Part shown: positions 1-9,980 of the stretch, piece after piece
Layout of the letters: each line of letters opens with the position of its first letter
Position numbering within the stretch: the stretch's first letter is position 1
Source of the DNA: Selaginella moellendorffii
Lineage: Eukaryota; Streptophyta; Lycopodiopsida; Selaginellales; Selaginellaceae
DNA length: 64,000 nt
Direction: 5' to 3'
Assembly (NCBI RefSeq): GCF_000143415.4
Contig: NW_003314341.1
Span: 770,394 to 834,393, forward strand
Made by a program: the position numbers and the translations under genes
Notes under the pieces: generated by a model
The model's database searches: none
Told to the model about the DNA's origin: nothing
Seen by the model: only the letters and a program-made list of their open reading frames with translations

Positions 1-2238
1 GATTTACATTAACAATGTTTCACATGTGCAATTTGCAGGCATTAAAGATTGATTTTCGTTCGGAAGTTTCTCAAATTCAACAAGTTCTTGAAGACCACAG
101 GTATATCTCGCTGATTGTAATTTGTGAAGCTCACGGAAACTTAACTGTTGTTTATCAGAGCCTGGCAGTCGGAAGTTCAAAAGGTATTTAATGGAACTTC
201 CACTCTTTCCTTGCCAGAGCTGCTTTCCCTCCAGGTAAAAGAAATTAAGGAAACATTTTTTCTAGTTATTTACCTGGTTCCCTTCTACTCACTTCGGTTC
301 TTGATTATTTCAGGAAGCAGGGGAAGCGAGTATAATTCAAAGTATGGAGGTAGACTTGTTAGATACGGAAATAGTAGGAGTTGGAGCGTGGTTAGTACGG
401 TGCGAGGAAGTTGTAGGCACGGCACATAATAACCTTAGGGACGGTCTTCTTCAGGTGAAGTTCTGCATATAGGCGTTTGGATGTACTAATGCAATGTCTG
501 TGTTGACAGCTTAAAAGGTCGGCAGATCACGCTCTTCGGATTGTTGGCCTGTCCAACAAAGAGATCAAAGGGTCCTGCGTATGCCAGGAAGCTGCAGATG
601 AATCTGATAACACTTCTTTAAGCTGTGACAAATGTAGGGATAGGTAAGTTTTCACTGCTTCAAGAGTTTAGAATTCTAATCATACTGGTTGAGCAGGTTT
701 CACGCGCGTTGCGTCGGCGTTACACAGTTTCAAACAATAACACAAAATCAAAGGCAATACGTGTGTCCGTTTTGTACAGCTATATCGTCTGGGGCAGTAT
801 TTTCAAAGGATGACGTGACCAGTAAGGTAGTGTATATCTGCCGATTGGATCTGGCCAAATCTTATTCTCAACTTTCAGATGTGTGCAACACAAAAGGCTA
901 CACTGTCTTCGCTAGTTGAGCTTGCAAATGCAGCTAAAGCACTACATTGCAGGTATAGTTTTTATCTTCTAGAAAGTAACCACAACCCGGTTTTTGCACG
1001 TAACAGGGTGGAAGAGGAGGATTTGGTTGAAAGTATCTTGGAATCTGTCTTTACGTGGCAGGAATGGGTACATAAAACTGTGACACCTATGCTAGCCAAT
1101 GACAGACGAGAGGTGGATCTTCAAGTCCTTCGGTCCGCCTTAAAGGTAAGCCTGACTCGTCGACTTTTTCAAGATCTGATGGAAGTGTGTCGCAGGCAGC
1201 ATGCATGATGCAAGTGTACGATGACGCAAGTGCCGAAGTGAAGCGTGCGGTTGCTGTGCGTGCTTGGCGCATACGCACCAAAAAGTTGCTGGACAGCGTT
1301 GAAAAGCCTTGTTTTCGTTCCATTTGCCGGGCTTTAGAAGAAGTAAGTCACTGGTTCTTAATTAGATTGTAACCCGCAGCCTGTGCAGGCAGTAGCCATG
1401 AGCGTCCCAACGGAAGACGGGTTGCTGCTCGACGTAAGAAGCCGAGAAGCAGAGGCGTCTGCCTGGGCCAATCGCGTTAAACAGGTAAGCTGTGGAAGCA
1501 TCCACTGAATTTCAAGTATTAAGTTGCTATACAGGTGGTGGAAGACGGTGGAGTTACACCCCTGGAGGATGTGATGAGGCTCATCTCGAAAGCTGACGGG
1601 CTGCGTGTGACTGTGACGAAGGAGCTAACGGTATGAAGAATGGAATTTCTTTCGTTCTCTAAGCGGGATGAATGAATGCTTTTCAGGCATTGCGAGCAAG
1701 GAGCGTGCTGTATTGCATCTGCCGAAGGCCTTACGACGAGGCTCGAGCTATGATCGGGTGCGATCGCTGCGGCGAGTGGTACCACTTCAGCTGCATCAAC
1801 CTCCCAGAGCCGGAGAGCAACGACGGCGACTGTGATGCTTGCCTGCGTGACGAGCTCGGGCCGAGCGGCGAGTTCTTCTGCCCGGCGTGCAAGAAAGTCG
1901 GCAAGACCAAAGAGCACATCCGCCTGCTCGATGGTGGCCGGGTGGTGGCAACGAGCACGAAACGCTGTAGCAGCAACGGTGGCAGCAGTGGTCGACGGCA
2001 GCGGCAGCGTCTTCGCCAGGATCACGAAGACGACATGGATTACAGGGAGGAGGAGGAAGAAGAGGAGGAGGAGGAGGAGGAAGAGGAGGAAGAGATCATC
2101 TTGGAGGAAGAAGAGTATGACGAGGGAGGGGGCGATGGAGGAGGGGGAGTTTTGGATAGCTCCTCCAAAGTAAGGCCATGTCGAAGGACCGCCGGCCAAC
2201 ACAGAGGCTTTGACAGTTTTGTGATGCTCACCAGATAG
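1..2238 (+). CDS. KDM5/JMJ17-type lysine demethylase, C-terminal part (gene enters from the left)
   Basis: Chromatin protein: KDM5 enzymes remove methyl groups from histone H3 lysine 4. Only the C-terminal part is in the window, so the JmjN/JmjC catalytic domains are not seen. Exons read 39-100, 159-234, 314-454, 510-643, 697-826, 879-952, 1007-1145, 1196-1342, 1389-1484, 1535-1630 and 1687-2238, and join in one frame to a stop at 2236. The first exons give a PLU-1-like helical region. Exons 510-826 hold one PHD-type finger (CVC...C.KC...H..C...CPFC) and the last exon a second (CICRRPYDE, CDRCGEWYHFSC, FCPAC). The tail is a long Glu run (about 2047-2120) followed by Gly/Asp-rich sequence. The order PLU-1 then PHD matches plant JMJ17. 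The acidic run is encoded by a GAG/GAA microsatellite and may vary in length between alleles. Confidence 0.85.
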
Positions 2239-2371
2239 CCAGCCAGCTCCTCTAGCTAATAGGCTATTGTCATTCATTCTTTTGTATATTATATTAGCTC
2301 TAATTGGAAATAAGTCTAAACGTTATTTAGTCTATAACCCTTGCCTCATTTAGGGTTTTTGGGCTCGGGCG

Positions 2372-3533
2372 ATGGCGAGCCTGTTCAAGGTAAGGCGCTT
2401 GGATGGATGGAAATGCTGCTGATGATTGCCCGAGCTGCGCAGAAGAAGGAAATATCGGCGTACAAGGATCGGCGATTCGCAGGCACGCAGGTGGAGTATG
2501 AGGAGGCATTGCAGACCTCGGTCACGGTCTATGTGGGAAATCTCTCCTTCTACACCACCGAGGAGCAGCTGTACGAGCTCTTCTCGCGCTGCGGCGAGAT
2601 CAAGCGGATCGTCATGGGCCTGGACAAGAACAACAAGACGCCGTGTGGTTTTTGCTTCATCATGTCCGTCTTGCTGCTTCTTTCTTCTTGGATGGACTGA
2701 CGAATCTTCTTCTTGTTCTTGTTCTTGGCAGATTTTACACTCGAGACGATGCCCAGGACTCTGTCAAGTACATAAGCGGCACCATTCTCGACGACAGGCC
2801 GATTCGTGTGGATTTCGACTGGGGTTTTGAGGATGGGCGACAGTGGGGAAGGGGAAGGAGTGGCGGCCAGGTAAAAGAGATTGATGCTATCTTCTCTAAG
2901 TGGCTTCCACATTTTCTTCCTTGCAGGTCCGGGATGAGTACCGCACAGACTATGATCCAGATATCCATTTCTTTCTTTTCCATTGCTCGTTTATTTTTTC
3001 TCATACATTCGCGGACCTTAACTAGCGAGCTCACGCAGAGGAGGATATGGAAAGCTGGTACAAAAGGAGCTGGAGAGTCGTAGATCTTTGGTCGACTATT
3101 CAGCGGGTGGCCTTGCAACGACGTCGTCAACGATTGTGAAGAATCCTTGTGAGTGTTTTCGTGCTTTTCAAGTGAAGCTCTACTGGGTGCTAATGATGAT
3201 GGTGATTCCATTGCCTGTGCTCGCTTAGATGGTGGTGGTGTCAGGAACAGGGGTAAGCTCCCCATTTTGCAAACATTCCCATCGGTGCACTAAGTTTCTC
3301 TGTCATGCCCAGATCGCAAGCGGAGGAGGGACGACGAGCGAATGCCGGCGGATGGCGTCAAGAGCTACAGTCACAGGGACAATCGGGTAGAAAAAAAAAA
3401 AAACTCTTTGGTTTTTCCGCGCCAGCCGGTTTGCGTTATATACTAACACGAGGTCCATGCACAGGAAAAGAATCCGCGTTTCCGGGACAAGGGAGACTCG
3501 GACGACGAGGAGACCCGAGGGGGAGGCGTGTAA
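2372..3533 (+). CDS. CBP20: nuclear cap-binding protein subunit 2 (CBP20)
   Basis: Small subunit of the nuclear cap-binding complex; with CBP80 it binds the m7G cap and acts in splicing, export and miRNA processing. Exons: 2372-2389, 2443-2663, 2732-2870, 2927-2960, 3035-3148, 3229-3252, 3313-3386, 3465-3533 (230 aa). The start MASLFK matches plant CBP20 and uses a 6-codon first exon. The RRM carries RNP2 VYVGNL and RNP1-type CGFCFI; the cap-binding tail [19 protein letters not shown] and [20 protein letters not shown] is present. The C-terminus is basic and Arg/Gly-rich, as in plants. The reading [15 protein letters not shown] is obtained only if 2961-3034 is removed as an AT-AC intron. It lies 134 bp downstream of the demethylase stop, same strand. 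Confidence 0.96.
2961..3034 (+). other. U12-type AT-AC intron in CBP20
   Basis: The 5' splice site is ATATCC directly after GATCCAG, and the 3' end is CTCAC before GCAGAGG. A near-consensus U12 branch site, CCTTAAC (3016-3022), puts the branch A 13 nt before the junction, the spacing expected for the minor spliceosome. Removing exactly these 74 bases restores the conserved CBP20 reading frame; no GT-AG choice does. Plant CBP20 genes are known, from memory, to carry a U12 intron, so this looks like an ancient conserved position. Confidence 0.92.
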
Positions 3534-3938
3534 TAAGAAACTCAGGTTCATTCATGTGGATCTATCACCTAAACCTTTTAAAAGCTCTCTTTTAGCAACC
3601 AAATTAGCGTCTCTCGGAGCTACCTAAGGAGGAGGGAGGAGGAGGGACTATAGTTTAGGCTATAAAGGCAGGCAGGATAAACAGGGATATGGCTAGCGGC
3701 GCGCCGTAGCGAGCACGGTGGACAGGGAAAAGCAATGGCGGTTGCTTTGGAAGTTAGCACAGGGGGGTCGGCGATCGATGGTGAAAGAATTGGGAGGATT
3801 TGCGAGGAGGAGGAGGAGGAGGAGGCGGATCCATGGCAGCCAAGTTGTTGACCCAAGATCGCGACTTTTGTGACCGGAGGTTGGGAGTGGACTTGGGATC
3901 ATCGCGGGAGGAGATCGGGGAGGGAGGAGGATCCGAGG

Positions 3939-6324
3939 ATGCAAAGCAGTGTCGTGAGAATTGCGGGAGCAATCCGAGGGATCTCGATAGCAGCCGTTGT
4001 GAGCTTCGTGAGTGGAGCTCTGCTGCTCCGGCTGCTCATGGTGGAAGGCCCGGCGCTGCGATCCCTGCAACTGACTTGGGCAGCGCCAGTTCTCCGCGCG
4101 GCGATGGCGCCCACCTCCGCCTCCTCCGCCGCCTCCGCCTCGGCGCTCGAGCAGCTCATCCCAGCGCCGGCTCCCGCCCCTCTTCCCGATCCCGCTGACA
4201 CCGCCGCCGCCACCACCGACGTGGACACCACGGAACTCCTGGTGGCTATGGTGTCGTCGATCCCGCCATCCAGCATGCAGCCGCTGGCGCTGTGGGAGCT
4301 CTTCAAGCCCGTGATGGCTCGCCGGGATCTCTTCGCGGAGGCGAGGACCAAGATGACGGACGCGTGGAATGCCTGGCAGCAGCTGCTCGAGTTTTTGAGG
4401 GACACCGCCGCCTCCGCCGCCACCAGGAAGGCGAGCAGCGAGGAGCGCCACTGCCCCTACTCGGTCAGCTGGCTCAACGCCACGGACTTGAGCAAGGGGG
4501 GCCGCGTTGTGGCGGACATACCGTGCGGCCTGGTGCTGGACTCGTCCATCACGCTGGTCGGAGCGCCCGCCGGCGTCATGGGCGACTTCCGGATTGATCT
4601 TGTCGGGCAGAGCTTCCCGGGTGAGAGGGCCGAGGCGCCAATTATCCTCCATCACAACATCCGGTTGGGCGGAGATCAGCTCTCTCCCCGAGCTGTGATC
4701 GTACAAAACACTTGGACTGCGGCCACGGACTGGGCGGACGAGGAACGATGCCCGCCTCCTCCGGCATCGCAGCAAGATCTCCGGACAGGTACTTAAAACT
4801 CTCGGTTGACCACCACCACCACCACCACCTCGATCGTGCAAAGTGTTTATGTCTTCTCCCTCTCTCTAACGTTTGCCTCCTCTTTTTTCGTGGCAGTGGA
4901 TGGTCTCGCGATGTGTGCCCCGCAAGTGGGCATTCGAGACTCGCCTGCAAACGCAAACGCTTCGTCGTCGCCTCCCTCGAAGTGGCCTGGTGCGATAACG
5001 CAGCAGCACGGCAAGAAACCATGGTTTCCTTATGCCGACGGCCATCCTTTTGCTGCGACGGTGTGGGCTGGATGGGATGGATTTCACGTAACTGTGGACG
5101 GGAAGCACGTAACGTCGTTCGAGTATAGGCAGGCAGGTGCTCTTTCATCTCGCTTTGATGCTCAAGCTCAAGTTTTTTCTCCTGTGCTTCTTCAGAACTT
5201 GGAGCCGTGGATGGTGAGCAGTGTCCGGCTGGAGGGGAGTTTGTTTCTCACCTCGCTCATTGCGAATGGACTGCCCACCTCCGAGGATCAAAACACGCTC
5301 CGAGACTTGGACCGCCTGAAAGCGCCGCCTTTGCCCCCCAAAGGCAAGGCCTTGGATATGTTCATTGGTGTGTTTTCCACGGGGAACAACTTTGAGAGAA
5401 GGATGGCGGTGAGGAGATCCTGGATGCAGTACGAGCTTGTGAGGTCTGGTAAGATTGCGGTGCGCTTCTTTGTGGGACTGGTATGGTGTTTGTGCTTTTC
5501 ATTTCCTTCGATTCGACCTGATAAAGCTTGTGGCATTGTAGGACCAAAACCAACAGGTGAATGTGGAGCTGTGGAAGGAGGCCGTGGCTTATGGCGACAT
5601 TCAGCTGTTACCATTTATCGATTACTACAACCTCATCACGCTGAAAACGCTAGCCATTTGCATCTATGCAGTAAGCAGTGTCTTTTCTTTCCTTGCTTAC
5701 CGTTTGTTCTCAATTTCTCCTGTGGTTGCAGACGAAGATTGTCAAGTCGCGGTACGTGATGAAGACTGACGATGACACGTTCGTGAGGGTGGACGAAGTG
5801 TACGCTTCCGTTAGGCGGACCAACCGAAGCGAGGCTCTTTTGTATGGACTGATCGAAGGGGACTCGAAACCCAACCGTGACTACCGCAGCAAGTGGTATA
5901 TCACAGAAGAGGTGGGTTCATTCCCTAGTTTTCTTGCAAGAGGCTCACTCGCTTTGTCAGGAGTGGCCTCTTCCTCGGTATCCTCCTTGGGCTCACGGTC
6001 CAGGCTACATTTTTTCCCGTGATATCGCCCGGTTTGTGGTGAAGAGGAACGAGGAGATGCGCCTCAAGGTAGCCGAGACTTAATTCTTCCAGTGGCTAAC
6101 GTGTTTGGCTGCAGCTGTTTAAGCTGGAGGACGTTGCAATGGGTGCGTGGATTGAAGAGTATGGTCGGGTACGCAAGAAGAACGTAAGCTACGCCAGCGA
6201 CGCCAATTTTCTCAGCGAGAACTGCAAGGATGGGTATAAGATTGCGCACTATCAAAACCCCCGGCAAATGATTTGTTTGTGGCAACACTTGGAGCAAGGC
6301 TCCGGGCCTTTGTGTTGCAACTGA
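3939..6324 (+). CDS. GT31 beta-1,3-galactosyltransferase with galectin domain (hydroxyproline O-galactosyltransferase type)
   Basis: Golgi type II enzyme of the family that adds galactose to hydroxyproline of arabinogalactan proteins, or a related beta-1,3-galactosyltransferase. Exons: 3939-4788, 4897-5132, 5196-5480, 5542-5670, 5732-5911, 5961-6068, 6115-6324 (665 aa). The chosen ATG at 3939 is followed by a hydrophobic anchor near residues 5-32 and an Ala/Pro-rich stem. A galectin-like domain follows ([21 protein letters not shown] ... [19 protein letters not shown], split by intron 1). The GT31 domain has VRRSWMQ, the metal-binding DDD in [15 protein letters not shown], a GYIFSRDIA segment and the LEDVAMG acidic motif near the end. 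Intron 2 needs a GC donor at 5133 to stay in frame. Which subgroup (GALT2-6 or B3GALT15-20) cannot be settled by eye. Confidence 0.88.
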
Positions 6325-6558
6325 GAGAGCTCGTTTTGAGCCGCGTTTGTGTACATAAAAGCTGGAGTAGTCGTGATCAATTCGGAAAACTTTTGGAGGT
6401 GTAATTTACCTCTCACACGATCAAATATTCCCGAAGAAAAGAAAGATAAGAAACGGAGAGAGAGAGGGAGTGTGTGCAATTTTTGGACTTAACAAGTGCC
6501 GTTGGATAAGAATATACTCAATTGTTTTGAAACTCTGCGATCGTCTTCCCAGGTATGG

Positions 6559-8040
6559 AAGGCGCAGAATCTCCATTTGCGAGGAGATCCTCTGGCGGCG
6601 GCGTGGAAGACAATGCAGCTGTGATCCGCATTGTACAAGTTCCTCTACGATCGCCTCCGGATGGCTTTCCTCAAGCACAACGACAAGCACATCCCGGTGG
6701 ATGTCAGGTGTCTCAGCAGCCTCGAGAGGCAGCGCATCCTCGACGCGCCTTTCACTAGCACCGATCAGGATAATCTTCGCTTGCTCGAGCGAACGCATTG
6801 ACAGGTCGAGTTCCCCTCTTTTTTCTTGCTTTGTTCTTCCTACTTAAAACAGACTGAAAACGGGGTAGCTGGCATGACAGAGTTGGGATTGAGCTTCCCA
6901 AGGTGGAAGTGCGTTTCGAGCATCTGTGCGTCAGTGTACGCGGGCTCCAGAGCCCGAGTCTTGTCAACTTTGTTAGAAACTTTGCAGAGGTGGGCGAAGT
7001 TCTCTAGTATCGTCTTTTACAGAAGCGGCTTTCTCCCACAGGGATATTTTGGTTGCTTGCAAAGTGTTGTCAAGCAAGAAAAAAAATTTCACAATTGTCA
7101 AGGACGTCACAGGAGTGATCAGACCTGGGAGGTGACATGATTTAAGGAGACTAAAGAAACTGGAAACTGACAGAGTGTTTCCAGTGCGGGATGACTCTAT
7201 TGTTAGGACGTCCTGGGGCTACAAAGCTGGTTTGATTTCTCTGGACTGTTTATGAAACATAACCTTTTAAAATTCCAGAGATGCTGAGCGAGTTGTCACG
7301 CAAAGAAAAGGAGCTCGACATCCACCCGGACCCTGAGATCGATGCATTTATGAAGGTATTTATTCTTCTTTCTCTTGCCGAGTTTTCAAGGCATTATAGC
7401 TAGCTTCCAGGCCATTGGAGTCTGTCAACAGGTTACATAATGAAAGTTCGTGGGCTGAAAGTTTGTGCAGACACGTTGGGATGGTTCGTGAGGTCTCAGG
7501 GGGTCAAAGAAATCGCGTCACTACAGGTAGACTACAGTCACAAGATAAGCTTACCGCTAACACAATTTTCTTTAACAGGTGAAATGGTTAAGAAGACACT
7601 CTTTATGGACGAGATATCAATAGCTCTACCATTGTCAACTTCGTCCGAAACTTTGTGCATTTTCTCGACGGCACAGTTCTCATGTCACTTGTTCACCCTT
7701 CGCCAGAAACGTATGACCTCTTTGACGAAATATTGCTTTATGATCTCTTTGACAACGGATTATTGTTTATCTCGGGCCGAGGGAAAAGATATTGAACTTT
7801 TTCGAAGCGTGCTTCAAATTGCCAAGAGTTGCCGATTTTTTTCAAGACGTAGACTTGAATTTTTCTCATTTGTTTTATTATTTGTGAAAAAAAAAATCTC
7901 CTGTCGGATCTGATATTTTTTCTTTCTGGACTTTTTCTTTACAGGTGACTTCCAAGAAGGATCAAAGGCAATATTGGCCGATAAGTCGAGACCATATCAG
8001 TACATTTCTGTTCCAGAATTCAAAAGCCTTCCGATAATAT
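6559..8040 (+). pseudogene. PDR-type ABCG transporter, decayed N-terminal half
   Basis: Fragments in order match a full-size pleiotropic drug resistance transporter but cannot be joined into an ORF. Seen are: the N-terminal region (VDVRCLSSLERQRILDA, 6702-6752), VGIELPKVEVRFEHLCVSV (about 6863-6920) and SLVNFVRNFAE; then ILVACKVLSSKKK (about 7027-7085); a damaged Walker A, LLGRPGATKA, in place of the usual GPPGSGKT-like loop (about 7190-7235); ELSRKEKELDIHPDPEID (7282-7350); a Walker B-like LFMDEIS (about 7597); and an NBD tail with [20 protein letters not shown] (about 7665-7730). Frames shift repeatedly, stops intervene, and segments expected between motifs are missing. Old splice sites are partly recognisable. 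It begins 235 bp after the GT31 stop. Confidence 0.85.
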
Positions 8041-9160
8041 CAAGTTGGTAAAGATTTGACGACGCATCTCTCCATTCCTTACAAAGGTCATCCTTCCGCG
8101 TTTTCTAGAAAGTGTCGAACTCGGAATTATTTGCGGCATGTTTCGACCCTCGCCATCGCTTTCTGTACATTTTTCGCACTTGCCAGGTTTTGTTCTTTTG
8201 ATTGTAATTTAACCTGTAGCTGCGCTGTCCATAATTACAGGCACGTTATTCCTGCGAACCCGCTGCGAGGCAGGCGCTGAGAGATGGCAAGTCCATGGTT
8301 TTGATGGTGGCGGCTACTGCATTCGCGAGATCAGTGGGCGAAGCCGCAGCGCTTGGATCGAACTGGACGCCGACACAAACCAGGTATCCAGACTCGTAAC
8401 AGACAATGTCATCACTTTCTGAATGCAGTGCACTTGGTTGCTAGATCGACAGTGACATTTCTCAGTACGTGGGGATCTGCGCTCCTGTTGGGATGAACTT
8501 TCGTGAAGGACTTCTTTGTGATTTCTCTGATACGATTTTGCAACTCTCGGGTTTTTTACATGCGGGGCGGCATGTGCTCCCACGACTGGTGAGCTGACTT
8601 TTAGACGTTTACTTTTGCTCTAGCTTCACGCTGCCCCGCGAGTCCAGGGCTGTATTGCTGCTTCCATGGAGGAGGACCTGTAATTCTGTCAAGCAGGTAA
8701 TTGGCACCATTCAGATGCATCTAGGAATAAGGATTTATACAAGGCTGTGTTGTCGGGGAGAGGAGCTTCTGGTGATGGCATTGCATCTGATGCTGCCCAC
8801 ATTGACATTCTCAATGTCACCACAGATCGACATCAGATTCGTCAACTTGGTCGCTTGTAAGTTAGGCATTTCCCAGCCGTCGGATGCAAAGGGTGGCAGA
8901 GGGCATTCATCAGGGACAAGAAACTCACGAGATTGAGGCGGAGAGGTTTGAAAAGCTACTGATGATGCAGGGAGAGGATTGCAAAATCTTGAAAGGGCTA
9001 CGTTTACTGGGAAGGCTACAACATTCTCGCACCACCTCATGAGCTTGAGTTGGCTTTTGCTGAACTTCACTCTGAGCGTTGGGAAGCAAAGACAGACCCT
9101 GCTTACTCAACTCCTTAAACATCTTAACCTTTGGAGATGAATCATGATAAGAGAAAAGGA
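8041..9160. other. gene-poor stretch with unrecognised coding-like scraps
   Basis: No intact gene found. Short open stretches with plausible codon use occur (for example around 8251-8380, 8465-8590 and 8790-8990, + strand), but they do not join and match no family I recognise. They may be older remains of a different gene mixed with the decaying transporter. Nothing else is seen. Confidence 0.3.
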
Positions 9161-9164
9161 ACCA

Positions 9165-9465
9165 AAAGTGCAGCAACGACCATATCTCTTGCAAGCGATT
9201 CAATCAGCCGAAACATCCCCAATCCCATATCTGTAACAACAGCATGAACCGGAAAAACCTGCGAAAAATGAGAAACAAAAACTTTAGCTCGTGACGCAAA
9301 TGTGCCACACCTTCCACTCTGGTGTGAGACCGACGGTGTAGTAAAGAATACACGACCAAATAACCGCTTCCAGTACCGAGTAGGGAATTCTTAAAATCAA
9401 ACTCGGGATAGAAGCGATTATCTGTTTGCTTGTAGAAGATCGTAACCTGTGATGGCCATCTCGCT
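9165..9465 (-). pseudogene. PDR transporter fragment, first membrane domain, inverted
   Basis: Read on the minus strand from about 9465, this gives [19 protein letters not shown], then after a frameshift near 9400 [20 protein letters not shown] and GLTPEWK. An intron-like gap (acceptor near 9260) follows, then RFFRFMLLLQIW and, after a stop, LIESLARDMVVA. These are the FYKQRDNLFYP ... [17 protein letters not shown] ... RFFRFMLLL segments of the first transmembrane domain of PDR transporters. It lies between the N and C halves of the same family but in opposite orientation, so the locus has been rearranged as well as mutated. Confidence 0.8.
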
Positions 9466-9509
9466 GAAACCATTAAACATCATATGCAAAAGAGAAAAGA
9501 ACGAAGTGC

Positions 9510-9850
9510 TCATATACATATTGCCGTGAGCTTCATTATCTGATTTGATTCGGTGGTCTTGGCATCGGGCCCCCACCTGTGTAGGATTTCCATGACCTGT
9601 TTCAAGCAGAAATCATTTATGGAAAAAGAAAAGCGAGAGATTGTTTTCTCACGTACGTGTTTGTTCATTCCCTGCATGGCGATTCCAGGGCGATGGAGAT
9701 AAAACTTTCGCATAGCTTTCCTGCAAAACAGTCGTAACGCTTTCACAAATTTTACGGAAAGAACAACCACTATTGGACGAAGAATCACGAAAGCTACACA
9801 ACACTGGTGAACTCTTACCGTTTGAAGCTCCTCAATTGTAAAGTCCACTG
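9510..9850 (-). other. possible short minus-strand exons, unidentified
   Basis: On the minus strand, splice-like junctions at about 9846, 9817/9720 and 9662/9598 would join a short segment (FTIEELQT) to two more exons and a stop near 9538. The product is not recognised and may be noise. A similar exon-like sequence (TGGACTTTA then TTTGAAGAGCTTCAAAG on minus) occurs at about 13500-13555, on the other side of the KLHDC4 gene. Confidence 0.2.
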
Positions 9851-9980
9851 CGCAAAGTAGAAGAAAAGATAGAGAGGACTAAATCCATTTTGTCCAATTC
9901 GTAAGTACTTCTATAACTTCCCGCAAGAATTTGATCGTTGAAGCAGAAATTTCTAGGGTTTAGGGTTCTTCCCCAAAGAA

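Noticed and set aside
3693-4841. 382-codon open frame on minus strand
   Set aside because: It is the antisense shadow of the GC-rich first exon of the GT31 gene; composition is Arg/Gly/His-rich and shows no domain.
8251-8990. A separate gene between the transporter N half and the inverted fragment
   Set aside because: Open pieces do not splice into a continuous frame and no family is recognised; left as unassigned.
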